This document shows, one piece after another, positions 8,751 through 17,941 of a DNA stretch of 64,000 bases. The position numbers were made by a program, and so were the translations under genes. The notes under the pieces were generated by a model, which was not told the DNA's origin, did not search any database, and was given only the letters and a program-made list of their open reading frames with translations. Numbering within the stretch: position 1 is the stretch's first letter; each line of letters starts with the position of its first letter. The stretch is from Bacillota bacterium (lineage in GTDB: Bacteria > Bacillota > UBA4882 > UBA10575): contig DUQR01000045.1 of assembly GCA_012837715.1 (NCBI GenBank), positions 1-64,000 on the forward strand, given 5' to 3'.

Positions 8751-9683
8751 TCAAGTGAGCACGCGTACCGGTTGCCAAAAAGAGGATGAACTCTTTATGT
8801 GTTTTAAGAGCGCTAACAAAGAGCCGTTAGTAGTTACTCCCCGTACCAACTGACCAGGCCGACAAGCTTCCGGACCGGCCGGCTCGGCTAAGTCCCCTGG
8901 TCCCAGCTGACCGCCATGCCGGACCTTCTCGATACTTTCCGGAGATAGATAGATCCTTGGTAGATGGTTTAGGGCTTCGGCCGGCGGAATTAGTAACTGT
9001 CCCACCTTGCCTTCGGTCACCGCCTGGGCAAGCTCCTCAAGGGAAAGAGCGGCCGATAAGCGGAAGGAACCGGAAGCTAAACGCGTCAATTCCCCCATAC
9101 AGCCACCGCAACCAAGATAAGCCCCCAGGTCATGACATAAAGTGCGGATATAGGTCCCCCGTGAACATTCGATGATGAGGGTGGGACCCTCCTGATAACC
9201 GTAGGCGGGAAGCAAGGTTTCCGCGGCTTCCAAACGGTAAATGGTAATCTTCCTTTTCGGGCGGGAAATTTCCCTTCCAGCCCGGGCCAACTTATACAAA
9301 GGTTGACCTTTTACTTTCAGCGCTGAATACATCGGCGGCGTTTGTTCCTGTTGACCGGTAAAAAAAGCGAGGGCGGTTTCCAGCTGTTTTTGGGAGATCC
9401 TGGTCTCCGGTTCAGCCCTGAGCACTTGACCGGTCAGATCCTGAGTATCAGTGGTTAATCCTAAAACCAAACGCGCCCGGTATACTTTCTTCTCTTCGTC
9501 GAGAAAAGAGATTAATTTCGTGGCGGCGCCGACCGCCAGAACCAACACTCCGGTGGCCATTGGATCCAAGGTACCGGTATGACCAATGCGTCGTTCCGCC
9601 AGGATTCGGCGGACCGCTGCCACCACCTGGTGGGAAGTATAACCGGATGGTTTATTGATCACTAAAAATCCGGTTTTGTTCAT
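8751..9683 (-). CDS. truB: tRNA pseudouridine(55) synthase
   Basis: Forms pseudouridine-55 in the T-loop of tRNAs. The catalytic motif GHTGTLDPMATGVL with the nucleophilic Asp lies near residues 34-47. YKLARAGREI and CSRGTYIRTLCHDLG follow in the family order, and a C-terminal PUA-like region closes the 310-residue protein. The start codon overlaps the stop of nrnA (ATGA), so it is translationally coupled. The order rbfA-nrnA-truB-ribF is standard in Firmicutes. Confidence 0.95.
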   Translation of the reverse strand: MNKTGFLVINKPSGYTSHQVVAAVRRILAERRIGHTGTLDPMATGVLVLAVGAATKLISFLDEEKKVYRARLVLGLTTDTQDLTGQVLRAEPETRISQKQLETALAFFTGQQEQTPPMYSALKVKGQPLYKLARAGREISRPKRKITIYRLEAAETLLPAYGYQEGPTLIIECSRGTYIRTLCHDLGAYLGCGGCMGELTRLASGSFRLSAALSLEELAQAVTEGKVGQLLIPPAEALNHLPRIYLSPESIEKVRHGGQLGPGDLAEPAGPEACRPGQLVRGVTTNGSLLALLKHIKSSSSFWQPVRVLT

Positions 9684-10678
9684 ACCAGCAGATCCGTCCG
9701 TTCCTTTAAATTTTCCTCAAAGTAGTGTTCTAAAAAAGAAAGCACCTCACTCATCACCATGGGTAAAGAACCGTGCACCAAACAACCGGCTGCGCGGGCA
9801 TGGCCTCCACCCCCAAAATGGGCGGCCAATCGACTCACATCCACACCGGCTTTAGAACGCCAGCTGATTTTAATCTGCTCCGGTTTGGTTTCTTTGAAAA
9901 ACAAACCCACCTCGATCCCCCGGATCGAACTGGTGTAATTCACATAGTTTTCAATCTCTTCCATTTCCACTTCATACTTCCTAATCATCTCCTGGTTCAA
10001 ATACATCCAGGAATACCGTTGATTGTCAGATACTTGTAAAGTGGCAAGCACTTCGGCCAAGAGACGGATGGAAGCATAACTTTTCTCCTCATAAACCCGT
10101 TCGGCGATGAAAGAAGGGGAGATGCAGTATTCCTCAACCAACTTTGAAGCAATGGAAAGGACTTCCCCGGTAGTGTTGGAATAGCGGAAAAAACCCGTAT
10201 CGGTGGCAATGGCCGTATAGAGGGCGCTGGCGATGGTAGAATCGATGGGAAAATCACCTTTCTCCAGTAACGCAAAGATAATCTGTCCGGTGGCGGCGGC
10301 ATCAGGTATAACTAGATTAACCTGGCCAAAACCATCATTGGAAATATGATGGTCAATATTGACCAAGACCGGATCATGATCAAAAATTGATTCCGGTAAT
10401 TGAAGGCGGGCCCGTTCCGCGCAATCGACACTGAGCACCACTTCCGGCTCAAAGGACGGGTCAAGGACTGTTTGCCGAATCCCTGGTAAGAAAGCGAAGG
10501 TTAATGGGATCCCTTCAGGTAGAACCATCTCCACTTGTTTGCCGGTAGTTCTTAAAGCAAGACCCAAAGCAAGTAAAGAACCGATGGCGTCTCCATCGGG
10601 GTGGAGATGACAGCCGATGATGAAACGGTCATATTGTTTTAAGATCGAAATTACTTCCCCCCACGAAGACGCATTCAA
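9680..10678 (-). CDS. nrnA: DHH-family bifunctional oligoribonuclease / pAp phosphatase
   Basis: Degrades short oligoribonucleotides (nanoRNA) and 3'-phosphoadenosine 5'-phosphate. DHH-domain motifs HLHPDGDAIGS (about residue 24), SVDCAE (about 83) and NIDHHISND (about 108) carry the metal ligands. The DHHA1 motif GGGGHARAAG sits near residue 290. The start is TTG, overlapping the rbfA stop (TTGA), with GGAGGGACGG just upstream. The 332-residue length is normal. Confidence 0.93.
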   Translation of the reverse strand: MNASSWGEVISILKQYDRFIIGCHLHPDGDAIGSLLALGLALRTTGKQVEMVLPEGIPLTFAFLPGIRQTVLDPSFEPEVVLSVDCAERARLQLPESIFDHDPVLVNIDHHISNDGFGQVNLVIPDAAATGQIIFALLEKGDFPIDSTIASALYTAIATDTGFFRYSNTTGEVLSIASKLVEEYCISPSFIAERVYEEKSYASIRLLAEVLATLQVSDNQRYSWMYLNQEMIRKYEVEMEEIENYVNYTSSIRGIEVGLFFKETKPEQIKISWRSKAGVDVSRLAAHFGGGGHARAAGCLVHGSLPMVMSEVLSFLEHYFEENLKERTDLLV

Positions 10679-11037
10679 GGCCGTCCCTCCTCTCCTTCTT
10701 TTTGCATCTGATTGAGCAGGGATAAAACCTTAGCCCCTTCTTCGAGGGAGTTATCGAAGACAAAATGGATTTCCGGGGTATATCGTAATCTGATTCTTTT
10801 TCCCAATTCAGTACGGATAAAACCTTTTGCGCTTTCCAACCCCTTCATCGTCGCCGTTTGTTGTTCTTGATCACCGAAAACACTGACAAATATTTTCGCA
10901 TGACTGATGTCCTTGGAGACACGAACATTAGTAATGGAGGTAAATCCGATGCGTGGGTCCTTAAGGTCTTTTTGCAGGATGGCGCCAAGCTCCGCTTTGA
11001 TTAGTCCCGCCAGACGTTGGGCCCGAAATTCAGACAT
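10675..11037 (-). CDS. rbfA: 30S ribosome-binding factor A
   Basis: Cold-shock-related assembly factor that binds immature 30S subunits near helix 1 of 16S rRNA. The 120-residue KH-like protein shows DPRIGFTSITNVRVSKDISHAKIFVSV and a C-terminal RYTPEIHFVFDNSLEEG, both diagnostic. AAAGGAGGG precedes the ATG. It lies 14 bp after infB in the same operon. Confidence 0.95.
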   Translation of the reverse strand: MSEFRAQRLAGLIKAELGAILQKDLKDPRIGFTSITNVRVSKDISHAKIFVSVFGDQEQQTATMKGLESAKGFIRTELGKRIRLRYTPEIHFVFDNSLEEGAKVLSLLNQMQKEGEEGRP

Positions 11038-11051
11038 GTCTGACCCTCCTT

Positions 11052-13586
11052 TTATCCTACCGAATCGGTGCCATTAGTTTTTTTAATTTCTTCGTTGGTA
11101 AAGCACTCAATGATATCCCCTTCTTTAATATCATTAAATCTTTCCAATCCGATTCCACATTCAAAGCCACTGACCACTTCGCGCACATCATCTTTAAACC
11201 GTCTTAGACTCTCAATTTTCCCTTCATAAATCACCACATTATCCCGGATAATTCTTGCCTCACTATTTCTGGTGATCTTGCCTTCCGTGACGTAAGAACC
11301 GGCTACGGTTCCAGCTTTCGGCACTCTAAAGGTGGCCCGGACTTCCGCCCGGCCCAAGACCACTTCCCTAAACTCCGGTTCGAGCATCCCTTCCATGGCC
11401 TTTTTCACATCATCGATAATATTATAGATAATCCGGTACAGGCGGAGATCGACTTCCTCCCGTTCGGCCAGGCGTTTAGCGATAGGATCGGGACGGACGT
11501 TAAAGCCGACAATCACTGCGCCGGAAGCCGATGCCAACATGACGTCGCTTTCACTAATGGCACCAACCCCGCCATGGATTACGCGGACACGAACTTCTTC
11601 GTTAGAAAGCCGTTCCAAGGAGTTTTGGATCGCCTCGATCGACCCCTGAACATCAGCTTTGAGAACGATGTTTAACTCTCTTATTTCTCCTTCTTTAATC
11701 CGGACAAAAAGGTCTTCCAATTTAAACCGTTGATCCTTTTTCAATTCCTTTTCCCGTCTGAACTGTTGACGTTTCTCCGCCAGCTGACGGGCAGTTTTTT
11801 CGTCGGTTACATAGAAGATATCCCCGGCTTCAGGTAAATCAGCAAAACCTACCACTTCCACCGGTTCGGAGGGTCCGGCCTGGGCCACATTTTTCCCCTT
11901 ATCATTCACTAAAACGCGAATTTTACCGGAAACATCCCCGGCTATAATGGTATCGCCTTGGTGTAGGGTGCCGTTTTGCACTAAAACGGTGGCGACCGGG
12001 CCGCGGCCCTTATCCAATTTCGCCTCAATAACCGTCCCCTTGGCCGGCCGGTTCGGATTGGCTTTTAAATCTCTCATCTCCGCGACCAGCAGAATCATCT
12101 CCAGAAGGTCGTCAAGGCCAATTTTCTTGAGCGCTGACACTTCCACACATATGGTATCTCCGCCCCATTCCTCGGGAACAAGACCGTACTGGGTTAGTTC
12201 CTGCTTCACCCGGTCTGGGTTGGCAACAGGTTTATCAATCTTATTAATGGCCACAATAATCGGCACCTCAGCCGCCTTGCCATGGTTAATCGCTTCCACT
12301 GTTTGGGGCATCACGCCGTCGTCGGCCGCCACGACCAAAACGGCAATATCCGTCACTTGAGCGCCCCGGGCCCGCATGGCCGTGAAAGCTTCATGGCCTG
12401 GTGTATCCAAAAAGGTGACCTTTTTCCCTTGCACATCCACTTGATAAGCTCCGATATGCTGAGTGATCCCTCCGGCTTCCGAGGCAATGACGTTCGTTTC
12501 CCGGATCGCGTCGAGTAAGGAGGTTTTCCCGTGATCAACATGGCCCATGATGGTTACCACTGGCCAACGGGGTTTCAACGATTCGGGACGATCTTCAATC
12601 TCCATAATAACCAAAGCTTCTTCATCGGTGGGCGCTGCTTCCACAGTAACCCCGAACTCCGCTCCGACTAGAGTCGCCGTATCCGCATCAATTTCCTGGT
12701 TAATTGAAGCCATCACACCCAAAGCGATCAGCTTCTTGATCACCTCGGAGGCAGAAACTTCAATGGCTTGTGCAAATTCTTTCACGGTAATCCGTTCTGG
12801 AATTTGTACGGATTTAACATTGGTTTTTGGACGGGACGGTACTGGTTTTTTTGCGGTCGGTCTTCGCCTGGAATGCTGTGACATACGGTTAAAATTCCCC
12901 TTTGCGCGTCCTTGCTCCATTTTGCTGTGATTCCTTTTCCCATCTTTAGTTCCTGCTTGACTCTTTCCGCTCTTAAAGGGAGCTGCCGGGCCGGCTTTTG
13001 CCGGTTTTCCTTTTCCGCCAGCTCCAGTCGGGGGAAGGCCGCCCGGCCGTGGACTAGCTTTACCTTTTGGCGGTGGCAAACGGGTCCCTTTTCTTTCGTC
13101 CTCCGTCTGCACCGACTGGACCGCCGGTTTTGGGGCCGGTTGTCGACTGCTCGTTTTCGGTTTTTCCGAACCGGTTCGGCGTTGCTCACTTCCCCTCCCC
13201 GCGCCCAGCGGCTGTCTGGAGGAAGTTACAGGTTTGGCCGGTGGTCGTGGGGGCAAGGTTGATTTAGTTTGGGCAACAGTTTTCGTCGCCTCAATATTTT
13301 CCTTTTGTGCTTTTTCCGTCTTGACCGGCGGTTTTTTCCGTCCCGGAGGAACCGTTGTTTTTTGGGCTGGCGCAGGGGCGCCTGTCGAAGTCGACGTTTT
13401 TTTCTGTTTCGGGGCGGGGCTACCGCCACCAGTATTGAAAGAAGCCCGTACTTTTGTCACATATTCGTCATCAAGGGTGCTCATATGATTTTTAACATTG
13501 GCGCCCATCTCATTAAGGATAATGAGTAGATCCTTACTTTGAATTCCTAATTCTTTACTAAGTTCATAAACACGCATTTTAGCCAT
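11052..13586 (-). CDS. infB: Translation initiation factor IF-2
   Basis: GTPase that positions initiator fMet-tRNA on the 30S subunit. An N-terminal IF2N motif ([18 protein letters not shown]) is followed by about 230 residues of Lys/Pro/Gly/Arg-rich low-complexity linker, a second IF2N domain (about 255-305), and the G domain with GHVDHGKTS (about 348), DTPGHEAFT and NKIDKP. Domains II, III and IV follow ([52 protein letters not shown]). The 844-residue length is typical. The ATG has GGAGGTGG upstream. Confidence 0.97.
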   Translation of the reverse strand: MAKMRVYELSKELGIQSKDLLIILNEMGANVKNHMSTLDDEYVTKVRASFNTGGGSPAPKQKKTSTSTGAPAPAQKTTVPPGRKKPPVKTEKAQKENIEATKTVAQTKSTLPPRPPAKPVTSSRQPLGAGRGSEQRRTGSEKPKTSSRQPAPKPAVQSVQTEDERKGTRLPPPKGKASPRPGGLPPTGAGGKGKPAKAGPAAPFKSGKSQAGTKDGKRNHSKMEQGRAKGNFNRMSQHSRRRPTAKKPVPSRPKTNVKSVQIPERITVKEFAQAIEVSASEVIKKLIALGVMASINQEIDADTATLVGAEFGVTVEAAPTDEEALVIMEIEDRPESLKPRWPVVTIMGHVDHGKTSLLDAIRETNVIASEAGGITQHIGAYQVDVQGKKVTFLDTPGHEAFTAMRARGAQVTDIAVLVVAADDGVMPQTVEAINHGKAAEVPIIVAINKIDKPVANPDRVKQELTQYGLVPEEWGGDTICVEVSALKKIGLDDLLEMILLVAEMRDLKANPNRPAKGTVIEAKLDKGRGPVATVLVQNGTLHQGDTIIAGDVSGKIRVLVNDKGKNVAQAGPSEPVEVVGFADLPEAGDIFYVTDEKTARQLAEKRQQFRREKELKKDQRFKLEDLFVRIKEGEIRELNIVLKADVQGSIEAIQNSLERLSNEEVRVRVIHGGVGAISESDVMLASASGAVIVGFNVRPDPIAKRLAEREEVDLRLYRIIYNIIDDVKKAMEGMLEPEFREVVLGRAEVRATFRVPKAGTVAGSYVTEGKITRNSEARIIRDNVVIYEGKIESLRRFKDDVREVVSGFECGIGLERFNDIKEGDIIECFTNEEIKKTNGTDSVG

Positions 13587-13600
13587 AGAACCACCTCCGA

Positions 13601-13909
13601 TTATTCCGTCCGGGCCGGAAGCCGCGATTCAAGGGCTTTCCCCATATGCGGAGAAAACACACCAATCACAGCCTGGGAACTTTTCCCTAATGCCCGCCCT
13701 AATGCTTCCTGATTAGCTACGTAATCAAAACGAACCTGATGCCGGCGGCAGAGCCGCTCGATCTTTTCTTTGGTATGGGGTGACGTATCTGTCGCGAGAA
13801 GAACTAGGGTCACCTTCCCTTTTCTTAAGCCATCTGCAGTAGCGGTAAAACCCAAAGCTAATTCACCGGCTTTCCGGGCGATCCCTAATAGATTCAGAAA
13901 ATTATTCAT
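13601..13909 (-). CDS. L7Ae-family ribosomal-protein-like YlxQ
   Basis: Small RNA-binding protein of the L7Ae/L30e fold, the family that recognises kink-turns. [40 protein letters not shown] and [16 protein letters not shown] follow the family order. The ATG at 13909 is favoured over the upstream TTG codons. The reading frame overlaps ylxR. Its place between ylxR and infB is conserved in Firmicutes. The cellular RNA target is not known. OLE RNA (21.7-22.3 kb) is bound in other species by an L7Ae-family protein, so a link is conceivable but unproven. Confidence 0.88.
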   Translation of the reverse strand: MNNFLNLLGIARKAGELALGFTATADGLRKGKVTLVLLATDTSPHTKEKIERLCRRHQVRFDYVANQEALGRALGKSSQAVIGVFSPHMGKALESRLPARTE

Positions 13910-14186
13910 CAACAATCCCCGTTAACAATTCCGTTTTTAACTTTTCTTTCGCCTCGGACCCAATCTTCACTTCTAGTTTCTTCTCGAAAAGATTTCCGCG
14001 AAAAGCCTTTTCCAAACAGGACAGAGAGGGACAAATATAGCAACCACGGCCTGACTTTTTGCCAGTAAAATCAACTAAAACTTCCCCTTCCGGTGTCCTC
14101 ACGATCCGGATCAACTCTTTCTTGTTTTTTACCGAATTACACCCAATACAGGTCCGTTGTGGAATTTTCCGTTTTCGTATCGGCAT
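13902..14186 (-). CDS. rnpM: YlxR / RNase P modulator RnpM
   Basis: DUF448-family protein. B. subtilis YlxR (RnpM) binds RNase P RNA and modulates its activity. The signature RTCIGCNSVKNKKELIRIVR (residues about 11-30) and KSGRGCYICPSLSCLEKA (about 46-63) with paired cysteines is clear. ATG at 14186 overlaps the nusA stop (TGATG). About 94 residues, the usual size. Confidence 0.92.
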   Translation of the reverse strand: MPIRKRKIPQRTCIGCNSVKNKKELIRIVRTPEGEVLVDFTGKKSGRGCYICPSLSCLEKAFRGNLFEKKLEVKIGSEAKEKLKTELLTGIVDE

Positions 14187-15757
14187 CACTTTTCCCCTCG
14201 CTTCACCGAACGTTCTTTCCCCTTCTTTTTCTCATCCGGATTAAGCATAAATTTCTTCTTTAACTCTTCGGAAAGAAGTTGCCCGATGGTAAAACCGGAC
14301 CCGTTCTCTTCTGTAAAGACCAGTTGTGTATCGTCCTCTGAGGCTACTTCTGCTTCGTCAGTCTCTTTTTCTTCTTCGCTGACGTCTTCAAAAAGAGTAA
14401 TTCCTTCCTCTACTTCATCAATTAATTCCTTAACCCGCTTTTTGGCTCGTTTTTTCGCTTTTTTACGCTTCGGCTCTTCTTCCAGAAAAACTTCTTCCGG
14501 GACTAGTTCTTCCGGTTCGCCTTCATATTCTTCCATTTCCACCTCAACGGCCGGATCAAGATCCTCTTCCCAATATTCTTCCTCTTTCGCCGCTTCACTT
14601 TCCATTTCTTCGCTTAAGAGGTCTAATCCGTCCTCTCCTTCGGCGAGGAGATCTTCCCAATCATAAGTTTCGGGTTTCAGGTTCTCTTCTTCCGCCCGTA
14701 ACGCTTCAAGCTCCTCTTTCCCTTCTTCAGCTTGGGTTTCACTCTTGATATCAATCTTCCAACCGGTCAAACGTGCGGCCAGCCGGGCGTTTTGTCCTTC
14801 TTTCCCAATCGCCAGAGAGAGTTGGTTATCGGGTACAATCACAATCGAGCTATTTTTGCTTGGGAGCAATATGACATCGCTAACTTTAGCTGGACTGAGG
14901 GCCCTCGTAATATAGCGGGCCGGATCCTCATCCCAGAGAATCAGATCTATTTTTTCGCCCTTTAATTCCCGGACAATCATCTGCACCCGGGAACCTCTCG
15001 CGCCGACACAAGCCCCCACCGGATCAACATTATCGTATTTACTGTAAACCGCCACCTTGGAACGGGCACCTGGTTCGCGCGCCACATTCTTGATTTCGAC
15101 GATCCCTTCTTGGATCTCTGGCACCTCAAATTCTAAGAGCCGTTTCAAGAACCCGCTTCGTCCCCGGGAAAGGATAATCTGGGGCCCTTTCGAACCTTTC
15201 TTCACTTCAGCTAAGTAGGCTTTGATCCGTGCTCCATGTTCGAATCGTTCTCCGGGAATTTGTTCATAGGGGGGTAAAATCGCTTCGGTCTTGCCAAGAT
15301 CCACATAAACCGTTTTCTGTTCAAAACGACGGACCGTACCGGTGATCAGATCATCCACACGGGAGGAATATTCGTTATAGATCATAGTTCTTTCGGCTTC
15401 GCGAATCCGTTGCACAATGATTTGTTTTGCCGTTTGGGCGGCAATCCGCCCAAACTCTTTCGGGTATATTTCAAATTCAACCTGGTCACCTAGCTGGTAG
15501 CTCGGGTCGATTGCCTTCGCCTCCGCTAGATTAATCTGGGTGTTGGCATCTTCTACTTCCATGACGACTTCTTTGTAGTTGTAGATATGAAATTCGCCGG
15601 TTTCCGGATCTAAGATTACCTTGATATTAGAGTTTTTTCCCTGGTCTTTTTTATAGGCTGATGAAATTGCTGATTGAATCGCCTCGATTAAGACTTCCTT
15701 GGCAATACCCTTTTCTTTTTCAACCATATTTAATGCTTCTATCAACTCTCGGTTCAT
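14186..15757 (-). CDS. nusA: Transcription termination/antitermination factor NusA with acidic C-terminal extension
   Basis: Binds RNA polymerase and modulates pausing, intrinsic termination and antitermination. The N-terminal RNAP-binding domain is followed by S1 (about 135-200, [21 protein letters not shown]) and two KH domains ([37 protein letters not shown]). Firmicutes NusA usually ends at about 350-380 residues. This one continues to 523 with a highly Glu/Asp-rich tail interrupted by a basic block ([16 protein letters not shown]). The gene follows rimP with 25 bp between them, and GGGAGG precedes the ATG. The operon leader carries a terminator-like hairpin. Confidence 0.95.
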   Translation of the reverse strand: MNRELIEALNMVEKEKGIAKEVLIEAIQSAISSAYKKDQGKNSNIKVILDPETGEFHIYNYKEVVMEVEDANTQINLAEAKAIDPSYQLGDQVEFEIYPKEFGRIAAQTAKQIIVQRIREAERTMIYNEYSSRVDDLITGTVRRFEQKTVYVDLGKTEAILPPYEQIPGERFEHGARIKAYLAEVKKGSKGPQIILSRGRSGFLKRLLEFEVPEIQEGIVEIKNVAREPGARSKVAVYSKYDNVDPVGACVGARGSRVQMIVRELKGEKIDLILWDEDPARYITRALSPAKVSDVILLPSKNSSIVIVPDNQLSLAIGKEGQNARLAARLTGWKIDIKSETQAEEGKEELEALRAEEENLKPETYDWEDLLAEGEDGLDLLSEEMESEAAKEEEYWEEDLDPAVEVEMEEYEGEPEELVPEEVFLEEEPKRKKAKKRAKKRVKELIDEVEEGITLFEDVSEEEKETDEAEVASEDDTQLVFTEENGSGFTIGQLLSEELKKKFMLNPDEKKKGKERSVKRGEK

Positions 15758-15782
15758 CCGAATATCCTCCCTTAACCCGTCC

Positions 15783-16250
15783 TTAATCTATATATTTTAA
15801 ACGAGCTTTTGCGATTGCTTTCCAGGGAATCTCCAGCGTTGTGCCGTCCAGTTCCACTAAGACTAGTCCTTCGTTTTGGTCGGCCCAGCCTTTCAGTCTC
15901 CCCTTTATCTTTCTTCGTCCCTGCACAGGCGCAAAAAGTTTAAGTTCAACTCCTTGACCGGTAAACCGCCGGAAGTGTTCCGGTTTAGTCAAAGGCCGTT
16001 CTAAACCGGGGGATGAGACTTCCAACAGATAAGCGGTGGGAATCGGGTCCTCCTCATCCAAGGCAGTGCTTAAACGCTGACTAAAAAGCTGACAGTCTTC
16101 TACACCAACCCCGGTCGGACGATCAATGAAGACTCTTAGAATCCGGTTCGGTCCTTCTTTCGTTAGTTCCAAATCGACCACTTCATACTCGAGCTCGTTG
16201 CCGATTTGTTCAGCCAATTTCCAAAGGATGGGTTTTACTCCTTGGCTCAT
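15783..16250 (-). CDS. rimP: Ribosome maturation factor RimP
   Basis: Needed for 30S subunit maturation. The 155-residue protein shows VVDLELTKEGPNRILRVFIDRP, GVGVEDCQLFSQRLSTALDEED and LEVSSPGLERPLTKPEHFRRF, the strongly conserved N-terminal domain, and a C-terminal SH3-like domain. AAAAAGGAGC precedes the ATG. First gene of the operon running rimP-nusA-rnpM-ylxQ-infB-rbfA-nrnA-truB-ribF. Confidence 0.95.
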   Translation of the reverse strand: MSQGVKPILWKLAEQIGNELEYEVVDLELTKEGPNRILRVFIDRPTGVGVEDCQLFSQRLSTALDEEDPIPTAYLLEVSSPGLERPLTKPEHFRRFTGQGVELKLFAPVQGRRKIKGRLKGWADQNEGLVLVELDGTTLEIPWKAIAKARLKYID

Positions 16251-16293
16251 ATGTACGCTCCTTTTTCTCTAATTCATTTGTTTTTCATTGATG

Positions 16294-16365
16294 GATCGCT
16301 CAATTATAGGCTCAACCCTTTATCTTCTGGACAAATAGCTATTTTAGAGGTAGGAACGAGCGATC
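16294..16365 (-). promoter_or_regulatory. Long-range stem in the rimP-nusA leader
   Basis: GATCGCTC (16294-16301) and GAGCGATC (16358-16365) are perfect complements 56 nt apart in the transcribed leader, between the terminator-like hairpin and the rimP start. This suggests a folded 5' untranslated region. No known riboswitch class is recognised. Confidence 0.35.
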
Positions 16366-16367
16366 AA

Positions 16368-16400
16368 GAGAAAAAGTGGGTTAAAAACCCACTCCTTCTC
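16368..16400 (-). terminator. Terminator-like attenuator hairpin in the rimP-nusA leader
   Basis: On the minus strand AGTGGGTT and AACCCACT pair around a TTT loop and are followed by a T-rich run (TTTTTCTC). Flanking GAGAA/TTCTC can extend the stem. It lies about 25-55 nt after the predicted transcription start and before rimP, so it could abort transcription of the operon. B. subtilis nusA is known to be autoregulated through a leader terminator, which gives this a plausible role. Confidence 0.6.
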
Positions 16401-16422
16401 CAGCACGTCATCTAGTACATAA

Positions 16423-16451
16423 AGTTTACCACAGTTTAAATCCTTTGACAA
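16423..16451 (-). promoter_or_regulatory. Sigma-A promoter of the rimP-nusA operon
   Basis: On the minus strand TTGTCA (16451-16446) and TAAACT (16428-16423) are spaced 17 bp, with TGG just before the -10 (extended -10). The long leader to rimP is about 165 nt. Confidence 0.65.
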
Positions 16452-16487
16452 GGCTAGGATAGAATAATCAAGAAACAAGGGCGGTCA

Positions 16488-16859
16488 TCAGGTCTCTTCG
16501 GTTAGGACCCCATAAATATAATCCCAAACCTCATTGGCCGCTTCGATCAATAGATCGCCGTTTTCGAATCGATTTGGTTCCTCCTGAAAGATACGGAGAC
16601 AATCTGTCAGCAGAAGAAGCTCCGGATCCATTAAGAGGCATTTTTCCCAGAGCAGGCTTAGGTTAAGATTATGTTCGGGCGGTGCGTTTTCCTCCTTGGC
16701 CACTAATAAAGCAAGCAACAGCTGTTTGACAGCCTCTTGGCAGTTGGTCCAGGATTCTTCTCCAGTGACTGCCTTTTCCGCCGCGGTCAAGCGGCGATCG
16801 GCTTCGCCCAACAACTGATCGACCTTTTTTTCCCTTTCTATTCTTCCCTTTAGGGTCAT
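16488..16859 (-). CDS. Small helical protein, possibly HEPN-like
   Basis: A 123-residue, all-helical, Leu/Glu-rich protein without signal peptide. The pattern around WTNCQEAVKQLLLALLVAKE and NLSLLWEKCLL is reminiscent of HEPN-type nucleotide- or RNA-binding proteins, but the catalytic RxxxxH motif is not seen, so no function is assigned. Its ATG overlaps the stop of the ApbE gene (ATGA). Translational coupling suggests it works with, or is at least co-expressed with, the flavin transferase. Confidence 0.5.
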   Translation of the reverse strand: MTLKGRIEREKKVDQLLGEADRRLTAAEKAVTGEESWTNCQEAVKQLLLALLVAKEENAPPEHNLNLSLLWEKCLLMDPELLLLTDCLRIFQEEPNRFENGDLLIEAANEVWDYIYGVLTEET

Positions 16860-17890
16860 GGGAACTCCTCCCCCTCTTCCCCGTTCATGATCGCCTTCAT
16901 CCCCGGGGTCATTACCACCCTCGCGGTGTCGTCCACAATTACCGCTTCCAGTCCCAGCCGGTTAATTAACCTTTCCCGGTTATCCCCATCGGCTACAAAA
17001 ACCGCAGTCGAATAAAGGTCAGCTTCTAAAGCGGAATCGGTAACCACCGTTACCGCCATAATATCAGTCGGCGGATAACCGGTGAAAGGGTTAAGCAGAT
17101 GGGAATAGCGTTGTCCTTCACTTTCAATATAACGTTCTGTATCTGCGGAGGTCCCCAAGGCTTGGCCCGACTCTAAATAGAGTACACCGATCCATTCTTC
17201 CCGGCGCGGATGGGAAAGGGCGATCCGCCAGGGTCCTCCCCCTGGCCTTTCCCCTAAAACCCGAATGCTGCTTTCGCCTCCGTTGATCAGCGCCCCGGTA
17301 ACTTCGAATTGTTGTAAGATTTCCCACGCCCGGTCGACGGCATAACCCTTGGCCACTCCGCTCAGATCCAGTTTCATCCCGGCTTGTTTTAGGAAAACCG
17401 TCTGCGCCTTTTGGTCGAAAGCCACCAGGTTACTATCGGTTAACGGTAAAACCCTCCTGATTTCTTCCGGAGAAGGTAATCTTCCTTTTCCCCCATAATC
17501 AAAATCCCATAATTCAACTAAGGCGCCAATTATCGGATTGAAATGACCTGCGGTTGCTTCCGCCAACCGGAACACCCGTTGTAGAAGGAAGAAGGTTTCT
17601 CCATCAACCGGAACCGGTTTGCGGCCGGCCTCTGCATTAAGACGCGCGACAATCCCTTGGTTTTGTGCGGTCAACCGGTGGATGCGTTCCATTTCAGCAA
17701 AAGCCTGTTCAACTGCGATCGCAGCTTTGGGTCCATAAGCAGTAATGCGGATTAATGTTCCAAAGAGAAAACCGTTTTTTTCCACCGGTTTCAGCCGGAC
17801 CTGCTGGAGGAGAAGGAGGAGAAGAAGGAGAAACCCGACTAAACCTAAAAAAAGCCGGAATTTACGTGTCAAGATGATCTTTCCTTCCAT
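16856..17890 (-). CDS. apbE: FAD:protein FMN transferase (ApbE family), membrane-anchored
   Basis: Attaches FMN covalently to Thr of exported flavoproteins such as Rnf/Nqr subunits. An N-terminal membrane segment (residues about 10-25, a run of Leu) anchors it outside the cytoplasm. Core motifs are VAKGYAVDRAW, NGGESSIRVLG and the C-terminal TVVTDSALEADLYSTAVFV, which carries the Mg/flavin-binding Asp and Ala/Thr residues. The 344-residue length is normal. It lies between the HD-GYP gene and the small helical-protein gene in one minus-strand unit. The flavoprotein target is not in the window. Confidence 0.9.
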   Translation of the reverse strand: MEGKIILTRKFRLFLGLVGFLLLLLLLLQQVRLKPVEKNGFLFGTLIRITAYGPKAAIAVEQAFAEMERIHRLTAQNQGIVARLNAEAGRKPVPVDGETFFLLQRVFRLAEATAGHFNPIIGALVELWDFDYGGKGRLPSPEEIRRVLPLTDSNLVAFDQKAQTVFLKQAGMKLDLSGVAKGYAVDRAWEILQQFEVTGALINGGESSIRVLGERPGGGPWRIALSHPRREEWIGVLYLESGQALGTSADTERYIESEGQRYSHLLNPFTGYPPTDIMAVTVVTDSALEADLYSTAVFVADGDNRERLINRLGLEAVIVDDTARVVMTPGMKAIMNGEEGEEFP

Positions 17891-17941
17891 TGTCTTTCCA
17901 AAAAATTATGACCCGCGCGGGTCACTCAATAGTGATTCAGG

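Noticed and set aside
12912-13262. 116-codon plus-strand frame opposite the IF2 linker
   Set aside because: A shadow of the Lys/Pro/Arg-rich linker coding, which yields stop-poor complementary frames.
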